Shown here: positions 9,716 through 21,339 of the stretch, piece after piece | Position numbering within the stretch: the stretch's first letter is position 1 | Layout of the letters: every line of letters begins with the position of its first letter | NCBI GenBank assembly: GCA_034769895.1 | Contig: CM068367.1 | Coordinates: 688,541,548-688,605,547 of the forward strand | Source: Magicicada septendecula | Taxonomy: Eukaryota; Arthropoda; Insecta; Hemiptera; Cicadidae | DNA: 64,000 nucleotides | Reading direction: 5' to 3' | Notes under the pieces: model-generated | Databases searched by the model: none | Seen by the model: only the letters and a program-made list of their open reading frames with translations | Told to the model about the DNA's origin: nothing | Made by a program: the position numbers and the translations under genes

Positions 9716-12700
9716 TTAAATTCAAAGCACTGAAACCCAGTAAAGCCGAGTGAATGCTTGCACATTTTCTTGTATAACGCTGAAAATATTTACTCTCCCA
9801 CTTTGGTGACTCGGACAAACATTTTCTGATTTTCTCCTGTTTGAAAGTTAGTGGCTCTCATTCTTCGTACACTGGAAGCAGTGTCGAAACATGGAAGAGG
9901 GGTTTCAGGAAGCTGAGTCTCCCTCAGAGCTCTACTACAAATTTTCAGCAAATTCATTTAACATAGGCCACTTAAAGTAGGCCTATTTCTAAGCTTGTTG
10001 TATGTGATTATAATGCTTATAAATAATTGTGGAAATAAATATTGTAGATATATTTTTAAATAAATAAAGTAGAGTTTCTTAATAATGACATTGACTGACA
10101 TTTGAAGCCTTAAAAAACAATTACACAGAAAACAAAGGCAAAGCCCTATTAATTTACCTGTGTCTTTCGCTCATATTAATTTATTAATTTTCGCTCACAC
10201 AGGGTTGTCTTTGTCATGACTCCTCTAAACAAATATCTCTACGGTTTGGACCGTCGTAATAGCATAAGTAAACTGGCAGTTTCTTGACTTTAATTCGGAA
10301 AAAATAAGATATTATTGCTAGATTTTACATTTTAAAATAATGTAACCCTACTACAATATGAACTATGAGTTGCCTAAAACATTCTTGGCAATATCCTTAA
10401 ACTGAAGTGCTCTAATAAAACCCGGGTTTTCAAACTATCTTTAGAAAGACTCATTTTCACAAGATTTATTAACAATACAAATTTAGAATTATAGTGATTC
10501 GTAATCATACGAGAATTATTACCTTTAATTTGAATACCAATTAATCAAGATAGACCTTTTCGAAATCAGCGCTTTTCCATATTTCTTCAATCCTATACTT
10601 CACGTTGGTTTATTCAAAAACTTTGAGACGCAAAGAATTTGTAAAATGTATTTATGCGTGATGAATCCTGAATGTCTCATTTGTCATGAGGAAAGTAGGG
10701 ATCCAACCTTCATACTAGACTCTTCCTCCCACCCCAGAAGCTATTCTTACCCCCCCCCCAGGAGCAGTTCCTAGTTACGCCACTGTTTTGAAGCATATTT
10801 CACATTCTCGTTCACCATCGAAATCATCGTCCAAATCAACGTTGGTTTTGTTAAAATGAGAGCTAAATAGAAAATAACTGAAATGTACGACAAAATTCAA
10901 TTTATATCCATCTAGTAATAGGTTAAGAGTATGGCGGTACTGAACTATATATACAATTTACGACAGTAAATTTAGCATACAGTAGCATTCACTGTGCAAG
11001 TTGTACACACACGCGCGCGCGTACACAAATACTTTCTCGTGTGCACTGTTGCACAAGGAATGATTAAATATCTATAAAAGATATCATAACGTTTTTATTG
11101 CATTTATAATCTACAGCAAGGCAAAAGCTATGTTCGTTTTGCAATGAATTTATGTTGGCCTATCTGAATCGCAGATAGAGTCGTTGCGAAACAATGTTTG
11201 TAAAGTATGGTGTCCTATTATGTAATTACTGTACGTGGAATGTAGGTGGATAAGTGTGGTGCATGCAGTTCAAAGGTCTTCTATGCAAAAACTATGTTCG
11301 TTTGTTCGTCAAAACTATATAATATTTTGAGAAGTGTGTATGTGTGTGCGCGCACGCGCAAGCGAGTAGGCTTTCAATGTGTTCCGGACAAATGGTTTAT
11401 GACTATGATACATGGACACTAAGAACGTAGAATGAGATACAAACTGCAGACAGCTTAATGAAGTGTGGAAAGAAGTCCTACATAGATTACAAAAAATGAT
11501 TGGAAGAGGTTAAAATGGGTCAGGGATCAACAGGAATGAAATATGTTGTAATTATTTCGAAATTCAGGCTGGTTGCGAAGATTAGCGAATTGTCAATTGT
11601 ATTTAGAAAGAATACGGAGACAACATCAAGAGACGAAGGCAAACAGAGAAGTTTATTTGTATGTCACACATTCTTCTCTTCTTATATCTTCCGACTTTCC
11701 CATTAATGATTTATTTCTGCACGCGGTTCTCAATCAGAATAAGCTCATTCTGTTAGCTTCCTTTTTTTTCTGATATTTATTAGGAGACTTCTTGCAAGAA
11801 AGAAGATATTTAGAGGAGGCTTCTTGTTCTATTTAGTTCCTCCTACTTATTACTCTGATGTAAATGTAATATTTTCTGTTTTCCTCCACAGCCGCATTCC
11901 AAAACATTCCGTTTTCTTCTCCTTACAAGTGTCCATGTTTGTGACCTCCATGTTTGTTATTCACAACCTCCAAATAAAACATTTGGTAAAAGTTTTATGA
12001 GACCAAATAGAATTTTTGTAAAATCTTCCTTGTGTTATCTTACACCTAATTTCTTCCGACAACTGGTATTTGTCGCGAATATTATTCGAAAATATCAAAA
12101 GGAATACACTATAATATATTTACACCAAGTCGTGTCAATATGTATTATTGGTTATTGGTTACTGGTTAAATACTGGCATAAGAATCACATGACATGGACC
12201 CAAATTCAAAAATTTTCAACTTCTCCGTTAATAACAGGAATGAATGCAGTATCACAAACGGAAGGAAGGAATTTATACGCGGAATATCTGTTGTGTTCTG
12301 CTAATGAATTCTCAGAATCCAACTTGTGGACAGTGTGATTATGTTATCATGTGTGTTAAGAATGTTAATGTTTAGAATTATATATTTGTTGTGAACAACT
12401 AATACAAGGTTTGTTTGTATGAAGTAATGTCCTATCAAGTATGAGTAGTAGAAATAACAGTCCAGCAATATAACATATCAAGCTGGTAGAGAGTCTGCTG
12501 TTTTAACATTGACTGGTTAAATCAGTTGCCATTAGACTAAACAACAGCTTACTAATTGATACTAACAGCGTACATTTTTATATAATCGGAATACTATTGT
12601 CACAGATATTTTGTCGATATTAAGAACACGAATAAGAGAAATGGGTGAACGAGAAAAAAATTACTGTGAGAGAACTGCAGTAGACTAACCAGCATATCAG

Positions 12701-13019
12701 CAGGCGAGCTGCGGTACTAGTCATCTCGCCCGCTTTTTGTGTACTGACTTCAGACGATGAGATGGCGAAGCGAAGAGACAGTATCTGCATTAGGTCAGCC
12801 AGCTATCTTCTCTACATGGTTATCTCATAATCTGCTGATAGTATTAGCTTAGCCTGGAGATATCGAATTTGTGCTTCGTACACCTCAAATCCTAAATTAT
12901 CAACGCACTAGCAGCGTCTTGTTTGTACTAGTTTGAAACACAAATTCAGACCCACAACATGTATGCGAATACGACAGTTTTTTAACTTACAATAATTTGA
13001 TAATAATATTTTTACAAAC
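9716..13019. other. Intergenic DNA, no gene seen
   Basis: It contains the hAT-like end at 10750-10785 and two short alternating purine-pyrimidine GC runs (ACACACGCGCGCGCGTACAC near 11008 and GTGTGCGCGCACGCGC near 11345). A 113-codon open frame at 11997-12338 has no recognisable domain. Confidence 0.35.
10750..10785 (-). repeat. hAT-like terminus beside a poly-C tract
   Basis: The plus strand has about ten C followed by GGAGCAGTTCCTAGTTACGCCACTG. On the minus strand this begins CAGTGGCGTAACTAGG, a classic hAT terminal inverted repeat start. No transposase lies next to it and the other end was not located. Confidence 0.5.
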
Positions 13020-13290
13020 GAAGGAGGAGGAGATTTATTAAGATGTATCAATTCCAGAAGACTTGGCTAGTTAGGGCATGTGGAGAGAGTGGGCCGAAAC
13101 AGGCAGTCCAAAAGAATACTGTCTGGTGATGTGGGAGGAATGAAGCTAAGAAGAATGAGAAGGCAATCGCTGCAAGAGTGTGGAAGCGGATTTGGGAAGG
13201 ATGGGAATCAGGAATTGGTGACTCCTGGCAGGAGGAGTGAATAGTGGAGGAGCCAAGGTCCACGTAGGGCTGTAGCGCTTTGGAAGAAGT
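13020..13290 (+). pseudogene. Non-LTR retrotransposon (LINE) 3' end
   Basis: Split over frames, the plus strand reads ARLGHVERVG, then KRILSGDVGGMK, then a basic RRMRRQSLQE block, LGRMGIRNW-like and QGPRRAVALWKK. This is the order GHxxRM, RxPKRIL, RGRPRxRW, W, RPxxGLxRW seen at the C-terminal end of insect LINE ORF2 proteins. Several frameshifts and stops are present. The sequence differs from the LINE tails at 5.0 and 39.2 kb, so it is another family. 5' truncation removed everything upstream. Confidence 0.7.
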
Positions 13291-15450
13291 ATTGTGTTTA
13301 CAGAGAGGATGTATTTTCCTTCGTAAATCCGTGACTGATTTTTTTTTTTTTAATTTACAATGTGAATGTAGCACACAATTCGATTTACAAGTCTTTTGTT
13401 TATTAGTGTACTGTATATAATTAAGTATACCGTACCTTCAATTTTTTTTTAATTTCACAACTTTCAGTTACTACCATGAAGGCCACAGTTCACATTTATG
13501 TACTTTCAATACAGAAGTATTACTCAGAAAAATGTAAGTTTTGATTTATGATTATTATGTATTTGAAGCTTACATTAGATACTATTTCCCAAACGTTTGT
13601 ATAATATGAGCATAAAATGTTATCTGTAACCTTATTTATACAGTACAATATGGAAGTCACCCCTTGTATTTTTAGTGTTATATCGAGGCACTCAACATAG
13701 AAATTTCGAGTCACACGACTTCGATGCAGGACGCATCTCTCGCGTTGTTACAGTAAGTCTGGGTCTCAGTCCACGTGAAAATTTAAAATAATCTTCACTT
13801 TGTATATTATTTATACAACAGGTGAAAGTAGTCATAAACGTTTGACGACGACCATTTTAGTAGTCAGCATATTTCAATACGAAAGGGAACTCGGATTCCT
13901 GTTCGTCTTAAGAATGTACACTCGAAACGAAAACGTAAACTTCTAGCACATTACCAAAGTTGACTTTGTCACCAAAGAGTGATGACAAACAACCACAGGA
14001 ACGTAATCTTCAGAACGGTCCAGTCTGTTGAGTGTATCTGAACCATCATGTCAACATAAACAGAAGCCCCGGCTAGCAGACAGCGAGTAATCGATTTATA
14101 GAAATGAAAATTATTTAACATTTCACTAAATTTTCGAAGACTTTTAGTTGATACCATTTCGAGTAACACAACAAGAATAGATTCTAATTTTTTTTTCTTT
14201 CTTTTTTCTAATGAAATTATCTTTTATTACTAATGAACTTGAAAAACTTGTGTATTTATATCTGTATGAAAGCAATTTTGTTTTAATAATAAAACTGTCA
14301 ATCATTTCCGAGAAGCGATGGAGTTCGTTTGCCTTGCGTCTTTAGTCTTACTTGTGACAAAAGCGTAATTTCGCTTGTGATATTCTTACTTGTGATTTTA
14401 TGACGGGTCTTAAAATAAACACGCAAATCCGACACTTTAAGGTGATATTCTGAACTTATCTATATTAGAAGTTCAATACTATACATTTAGACATAAACGT
14501 TTTTGGAAAATTTTTGTACAAATAGTCTTTAGAACTGCCAGTTACAAAATCTAATATTTTACGTGCGGAATTTTTAGATCGAAACGGATGATAACCGTAT
14601 GAGCTGAACACCGATATGTTTATTTGGTGTCGCGGGGAGACTTGGAGACTTCTGTTCATCGAAATTTCGTTTCGTTTCACAAAACCGGTGTACCAGAGAT
14701 TAACTTATAGCCAGTCACACGTGCTGAACAGACACGAAGACTTATTTGATTTCTGCTATAACTGCACAATGAGCGTGTCTGTTCGACTCAATACTACCTT
14801 GAGATGTTAAGACTTTTCTCGTTTCCGGACCGTTCGGCGCTTGAAATGTTGTAATGTGTTGTAAATTTCCAACTTTTTTTTTAAATTGATGCTTGAAGAG
14901 AAGCTGGGGGGGGGGGTGAGGCCTAGGGCAGGGCACTGGGAGAGAATGTTACGTTACGTTGCCGGAGCTATGAACTATCGTGTTAGGTAAATAGAGTTTC
15001 TTAAGTTTCTTTTCCGCTCTGTTCCAAGGTTAGGCTAGGAACATTGACACTAGTGCCAATTATATAAATAGCGTATTAATAGTTAATGCCATATTTAAGC
15101 GAGAATACTGGTGCGACTGAACCGTCTTTGCCGGTGACGTCCGTTTTCACCGTTTCTACAGTCGCCGGATTTATGTAGGCCTAATATATTGTGTTATTGC
15201 GGAATGGACTTTCGAGTCGACATCGTCATCACCGACAGTAACGTAATGCTTTCATTTCATCGGTATTCTTCTCGACCTTCGCCGTTGATATCAAATTCCT
15301 TCTCCTTCCTTGTGGAAGAAAGGGTGTCCTGTGAACTTATTCGTGAGCTTAACTCAAGGTTATGGAAAATTTTCACTTCTTCTTTGCCAACATTGGGCCA
15401 AATATTTTTCTGAGTATTCTTCTCTCATAGGTAAGTTGCTGATTCAGTGT
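13291..15450. other. Intergenic DNA, no gene seen
   Basis: Poly-T and poly-A tracts and a G10-11 tract near 14907 followed by TGAGGCCTAGGGCAGGG are present. No frame shows recognisable protein domains. Confidence 0.35.
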
Positions 15451-15463
15451 CGGATTAGTAAAT

Positions 15464-15513
15464 CTTCTTCTTCAGCGGCGCCACAACCCATTACTGAGTC
15501 AAGGCCTCCTTAT
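15464..15513 (-). mobile_element. 50-bp 5'-truncated retroelement tail with 13-bp target duplication
   Basis: The 13-mer CGGATTAGTAAAT occurs at 15451-15463 and again at 15514-15526, directly flanking a 50-bp segment. Read on minus, the insert starts with GGAGGCCTTGACTCAG-type sequence, continues with GGGTTGTGGCGCCGCTG and ends in (GAA)n. A unique flanking duplication plus a simple-repeat tail marks a target-primed reverse transcription event that stalled after about 50 bases. GGAGGCC..GACTCA..GGGTTGT resembles 3' ends of known insect LINE/SINE families, but I cannot name the family. Confidence 0.7.
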
Positions 15514-15526
15514 CGGATTAGTAAAT

Positions 15527-18039
15527 AATGGCACATATCTCCGCACCATATCACAGTAAGAACTATGAAAATCCTGGTCTCGCAGGGGTGTCTCTAGACC
15601 ATTCTTTTCCTTCCAACAGATTCACCTTACTCAAATTAAATCCTTCAATGCCATTTCTAATAGTAGATTATCTAGTAGCATTCAATAATTGTAGTAGTAA
15701 CAGTTACTAACGTCCTAGTTGTAGTCGTCGTCATTATAATGTCGTTGATTCTATTCGGCAGGAAATAAATGATATATCCATTCTGTTACTGTAGAAAATC
15801 TGTTGCATTAGTTTAACATAGGTTATTGCTATTGTCAAAATAGGTCTTGTTCTTATTGTTAAAAAAATAGACAAAGTCAAAAAATAAAAATATAAAAATA
15901 GTTTTTGACATATTGTATCATGTGATTTTTCTTGTAAGCCTTCGTATTCGTTTTTTTCAAAGTAAACAGGCGTGAGGGCGTTAACCCGGACCTGAAGAGC
16001 ACTTACTCTATAGAGTGTCGTGTAGTGGCGGAGAACACATGAGTTACGTTACGCTTTAAATAGTCGTAACCTACATTTAAATGTTCTTTCTGTAGCGCAC
16101 GTAATCAAAGTGGACGTTAGGCGTGTAGTGCCTACACGAAATGTATTTTTAAGCTTCCTGATAATTCAGACGACGCCACCGAAGAAGCCACGTGGAAGAT
16201 AAATAGAATTCCGAACAATGCGGTAGTAGCGTCCAATTGGTCATGATGACACGTATTGTTCCAACAGCCGTTTAAGTAAGCAGCAACCTTATCTGTTTCA
16301 ACAAACACGCTTTTAGGTATTCTGACTGTTTTATGTCACATTCAAAACGGGACACCGTACTCAACAGTCCAATGAAATTTCGAGAAATGTCAGTGACGTT
16401 GTCCGTTTTCCGGAACGTAAAATTGTGCACGACGACATTCAATCACTCTACTGGTATTCGTTACCATTAATGAAGTAACCCGCTACGATTTTTGGGTGGG
16501 AAATATTCGGCGATACTTGTTAGTCAAATCAACACTGTGGCTAAGAGAGTGATGTTTATGTACAATAACCCGCGTCACATCAAGTACCAGTCTTCCTGAA
16601 AAATAGTTTAACAAATAAATGTACCGCACCTGGCATTTCATGTAACGAACACTTAAAACAATAAAGTCTTGTAATTTTACTTACCTTACGGCCAAACAGA
16701 TGTCCTAGATTGATTAAACAGTTACAGTCAGCCAGCATTGATTACTTGGTGAGTAGTTGATCACCAGTCCAAAATATTTCTCGTAAAGATTGAAAAAAGT
16801 TTTATAATTGAGGTACTAGAACTGATATGTAAGGCGATCAAGTAACTAGAACGAACCTTAAGAACGCCGTCTTCTAAAGGCTTTTTGGAGCAATTGCACA
16901 TGGTATTTTATATATGTAACACCTAAACGACAATGTATTTTGAGATGTTTTCAAAATAGACCCAACTTTTTGAGTAGACCGTGGTGCGGTTACTGAGCAT
17001 GTCTAGTGACGTTTTGAGGCAACAAACTGCCATTCGTACGAGTATTTAGTGTTCATCAGTTTTGACGAAATGCGGGATATGTCCCGCGGCGGTAGTATAT
17101 GTCAAGACAAAATTGAGCATGAGCATGAGGGAAAAAGGGATATTTTGTACGAACTCACTTCACTGGCGGAAAATTTCGAGGTATGCCTGTTGAGAATACT
17201 AATTTATTATATAGGCCTACATAGATCCTTGCTCAGTAAATAGAAATAATGTAGTCCTACATTGTACATAAATATATTCGTATGTATATGATAATAAAAT
17301 AAATAATAATATCTATAATTTTACAAAATTCTATGGAATATGGATACATCTTATACTATGAATTCACACAGGGTACTTTCCGCAAAAAATGTACATAAGA
17401 ATGTTCACAAGTTATCTCATAAAGTTATTATACAGCACGCTACTCCAAATTCAGTTTTTTTTAATGTGAAATGTTCAGTTCCTTGTTAATAAATCATGAA
17501 GCGTGTTGTAGAATGTCTTGAAGATAAGTTGAAATGCCCAAAGTTTAGCTGCGCTCTCCGCATGTAGCTCATAAGAAACGTAAAATCGGTTAACGTATGA
17601 TAAGTAACATAGGAATTAATCGTTTTTGTTAAATTTAAATATTATGTTATTTATAACAAAACTCAGGTTTTAGTTACATACTTTCATATTTTAATATTAC
17701 AAAATATATTATTCTATAACTGAGATTACCAGGCGTCAGTGTCTGTCAATGAATTTGTTATTCTTGTTACACTGCTAACATCAGAAAGCACAATACTACA
17801 CGAAAATAAAGAGTTATAAATATAAGCCTATTTACAAAATTATAAACTATTTAATATTGCTACGCCATTTACGTAACGCTCTCGAAAAGTCGGCAGGTGC
17901 AGTTAACTGTTAAATGTAAACGTCCTACGCGTTTCTAGTGCAGCGTCTCTGTCGAGGCCGTGAAGTCAAGTAGCGCTCCAGACTCCTTCTAGTACTTGTA
18001 AATACGCAAATTATGCTGGCACGCCGCCAAAAGGATGGA
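15527..18039. other. Intergenic DNA, no supported gene
   Basis: Mostly AT-rich with no recognisable domain. One frame at 17049-17243 contains a hydrophilic stretch bounded by an AG (17058-17059) and a GT (17181-17182) that could be an exon of 121 bp, but no homology is recognised. Confidence 0.3.
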
Positions 18040-18345
18040 AAATTATTCTGGAATATCTCCGGGGTATATACAAGCAACAGTGGCCGGCTTAGTTAGTCAG
18101 TTAAAACTGGCGAAATTGTAGAGTGCGGATCAGGTGATTGTTGCTGATTAGTGGAAAGTGGTTAATGTGTTAGAATAGTGCGGAACTCTAATAGTTGACA
18201 TTATTATTGCGTGTGGTCAAATTTAACTGGAATTGTATGAGAGAACCTTGTTGATTACAAATTGTTGTGACTAATTACAGGCGTCTGTAGGCCTGTTTTG
18301 TTTCCACTGTACAAACGAAGATTCCGTGAGACCGTCGTACGATAT
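18040..18345 (+). repeat. Diverged dispersed repeat, copy 2
   Basis: Partner of 8335-8680 in direct orientation. It is shorter by about 40 bp overall. The best conserved parts are TTATTGCGTGTG, ACCTTGTTGATTACAAA, TTTCCACTGTAC and GAGACCGTCGTA. Confidence 0.6.
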
Positions 18346-18984
18346 GTTTATTAAACAGTAAGTTGGTAATTATGATCCATACTTTAACTCCCCCACCCAT
18401 AAACTACATAATAGTAAAATATGAGGAAAATGGATGAAATTTTGTGCTTGTTGTAGAGACGTTTCAGACCAGAGGTACGGCAACACTGGTCTTCGTTAGT
18501 CTTCGAGCTGTTTTCGTTGTAGTGAATATGCATCCAGTTTGCCGACACAGATTGGTGAGAAAGTGACAATGAAAGTCTTGACTCGTGTTTGGTAAATTTT
18601 ACTGCAGAGTTTACAGAAACCTTACAGAGACATGCCAACTGCTTAACAAAGCTAACAGGGCGGATTGTGTGTGCCGAACGCAATAATACGATTGGTTTAA
18701 GCTTAAAAACGAGCAGAACGTAGGTTGGTGAAGTTATTGCTGTAGTACATTGTCGTTTATCTGTCTGAAAATTTGATGAGGAAGTGTGCAACAGCTTTTT
18801 TCTGAGTTTTTATTACTTTTCTATTTAGTATATTTTCATTTTTATATTTTTTGTGTGTTTTGATGTTTTTACTATTTTTAATTCATTTATGTAGGCTATA
18901 TTTTTATTTTAGTATACGAATAACGAATTTCGTATATTTTGTTTTATTTTTAATCATATTTTTCATTACGCATTTTCCAGTGTT

Positions 18985-19915
18985 TATTTATGAATCCAAC
19001 TTGTTTACATAGCTGAGAGCTTTCAGACACTTCTCCAGGTTGTTGTCATCAAAAGTGTTCATTATGTTGTTATTTCTCTTGTCCTGTCTAACATAAATCT
19101 TCTTTCGTTTGTGACTCGGCTCTCCAAGATCCTTTGCCATCAGTTGAAAACAAACTTTCTGCGTTTCTTCTTTCAGCATTTTATCCAACAGGAAAACATA
19201 GGGTGACGTCACCGTATAATGCTGTTCAACGTTTAGTTCCAACTCTCAACCACGTTATTAGTTCTGTGTCACTGTTCATGAACATTCCACATCACACGTT
19301 TGGGTCGTCCATGCATTGCTGAACGGCGTATTCAATGAAAAACCTTATGCCTCATTTTCGGGAAGATTTTCCATGATCAGAGGAATGAGATCCTCCATAA
19401 TCAATTCCAAATCAATATTCTACTCTATCAATCGACAAATATATAGCAAAGCAGTACACGTGAGTCTTATATCCTTATTTTCCTTATATTACACAGTCAA
19501 TCCACTGTTTTGTATTTGTCTCCAAACAGATTGATTAAAATGATAGTTTCAACTATTTATTGTAGTATCTGGAATTATCTTTCCTCGCCTCACTGACAAC
19601 CGCAGTTTTATTAATTTTGGCGACCAGAAAGGGCACCACTTCTTGATAAGAGTAAATAAACACAAGCACGTAGATTCCATTTAATTCGGTAACTGCCAAC
19701 AGAAATGCATATACTTCGTGACATGAGATGTAGCCTACCACTGGGGTCAAAGTACACAGTGTGTAACAACTTTTAAACGTGCCGTCGAAAGAAAAACATT
19801 CGCCATCGTTAAGCAGGTCTTCGCCATGTTCTCCTGAGAACATAAGAATACTTTTGACTAATTCACCTGTGTAATCAATCCCAAGAAAACTTGAGTTCTT
19901 AGCGTGACGCAAACG
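18985..19915 (-). pseudogene. MULE-type transposase remnant (FLYWCH/MULE family)
   Basis: Three collinear minus-strand pieces match the MULE transposase at 56-57.7 kb. The piece at 19553-19912 has GECFSFDGTFKSC, holding the first catalytic D (compare FFMDGTFKSC in the other copy). At 19215-19310 frames read RTNNVVESWN, the family's conserved block with the catalytic E (compare HRTTNAVEGWHN), followed by TLNSII and RHP. The piece at 18988-19200 reads FQLMAKDLGEP, KRKKIYVRQDKR and CLKALSYVNKL, matching LMRTELS, KRRKTTYMKVDER and CLKGISYLH. Frameshifts and stops separate the pieces. The block with the second D and the N-terminal FLYWCH finger were not seen. It is an older relative, not a recent duplicate, of the 56-kb copy. 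Confidence 0.8.
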
Positions 19916-20381
19916 AGCGTCGAACTGTCGTGCGGGTTCTGTTCTGTTTCCATTGTCCTACACAGTCGAGTTTTCACCTTATTATATTTCACCATTTATG
20001 CAACTAAGTCGTATCATTTTGAATAAATTTCTAAAAATTTCTCCATAAAAATTGCATGCACTGACACGGAAATTCTTCCCTAGCCTTTTTTTACATTTCT
20101 CTAACGTTTTCTTGAATTCGATTTCAGTTACGTTTGGAATGCATGTGCGATTGTACTGATAATTTTGTTAAGGGAAGTTCTTTTGACGCTACCTTTACAC
20201 TTGCACTTTTTGTCCATTATAGACACCCAACTAATCTGATATTATCCATCTTATGAAGACGCCGCTGATATCCACCAACAACTAAATACGGCATCCACAT
20301 CCTCGTTGTTAAAAATACACAATCACAAAAATCCACAATGATACAAGACAAGAACGATGTAACGTTATCTTGCTCTAAGTG

Positions 20382-20382
<1 letters not shown>
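19916..20382. other. Intergenic DNA upstream of the MULE remnant
   Basis: It would hold the N-terminal part of the MULE gene on the minus strand, but no FLYWCH pattern could be read. Nothing else was seen. Confidence 0.3.

Positions 20383-20458
<76 letters not shown>
20383..20458. repeat. (CA)38 microsatellite
   Basis: An uninterrupted run of 38 CA units lies between GT and AT-rich flanks. Confidence 0.95.
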
Positions 20459-20460
<2 letters not shown>

Positions 20461-20640
20461 TATATAATATATTTCATTATAATATTATTTTATAATGAAT
20501 CCTTAATTTAGTAGCGATCGTCGATCAATAAATTTTAACTATGAAGGGTTTATCAAAGATCGGTCAAAAAAAATATAACACAAATTTTAAATTATAATTA
20601 ATTGTGAAAAATAAATGTCGAAATTTAATTTAAATGTAAA

Positions 20641-20690
20641 TAATATTGTCATCATCAGGACCTGTGTACGTATACAAAAGAAAATATCAA
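20641..20690 (-). repeat. Diverged copy of the 4.45-kb hammerhead-bearing repeat
   Basis: On minus it reads CTTTTGTATACGTACACAGG then TCCTGATGATGACAATATT. The 4448-4490 copy reads CTTTTGTATTTCATACACAGG then TCCTGAAGATGACAATAAA. It has the CUGAUGA core (20652-20658), but the downstream arm and GAAA are replaced by AT-rich sequence, so this copy cannot form helix II as drawn for the other. Confidence 0.5.
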
Positions 20691-20879
20691 ACACAACAAG
20701 ATCAAGTGTGTGTGTGTGAGGGGGGGGAGTTGAGACAGTTTGTGTTACGTCACCAAAGTACTTACATTCCTTACATATAGGCATACAGTAATTATAATAC
20801 TCTAGAACATAATGAATACAGTATTACAATTTAAAATATTAATAATGCAATAATCCCTTAATTATATACGTAAATCATC

Positions 20880-21045
20880 ATATGTAACTGCTTAATATCA
20901 AATATATATGTAACATATTTATATAACTGCTTAATATATAACAGTTAATATATTAAGCAGTTAATATATGTAACATATATACCTAACTGCTTAATTTATG
21001 TAACATATGTATATGTTAATTATATATGTAACTGCTTAATGTAGG
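20880..21045. repeat. AT-rich tandem and inverted repeats around AACTGCTTAAT
   Basis: AACTGCTTAATAT occurs near 20888, 20931, 20980 and 21030, with its inverse ATTAAGCAGTTAATAT near 20950. It is linked by ATATGTAACATATNTAT blocks. The arrangement can form several hairpins. It is non-coding. Confidence 0.7.
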
Positions 21046-21339
21046 AGCAGTAATCATCCAATGTATATTGGAATTGGTACAGATACCAATACGTGTCTAC
21101 ATATGGCATAGTAAAATATATTACACCTGACTTCAGATTGTAGGTATGTTCAAATAAAAGTTATTATTATGATTTTCCACTCACTGCTGGGATTGAAAAC
21201 ACTATCCTATATTATGGAATTATGTACAATATAATAGTATAGAATTACAAAATTTCATTATAGTTACAAAATATTGTAAAGTCCGTATGCTATGTTTTCA
21301 AAAATCTTTATAGGCCTATATTGTTAACAGTTGTGTATA

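Noticed and set aside
11997..12338. 113-codon plus-strand frame as a gene
   Set aside because: No domain, no coding-like composition and no conserved context. A frame of this length occurs by chance in AT-rich DNA often enough.
18384..18791. 135-codon minus-strand frame
   Set aside because: It begins at a non-ATG codon, has low-complexity Ser-rich text and matches nothing recognised.
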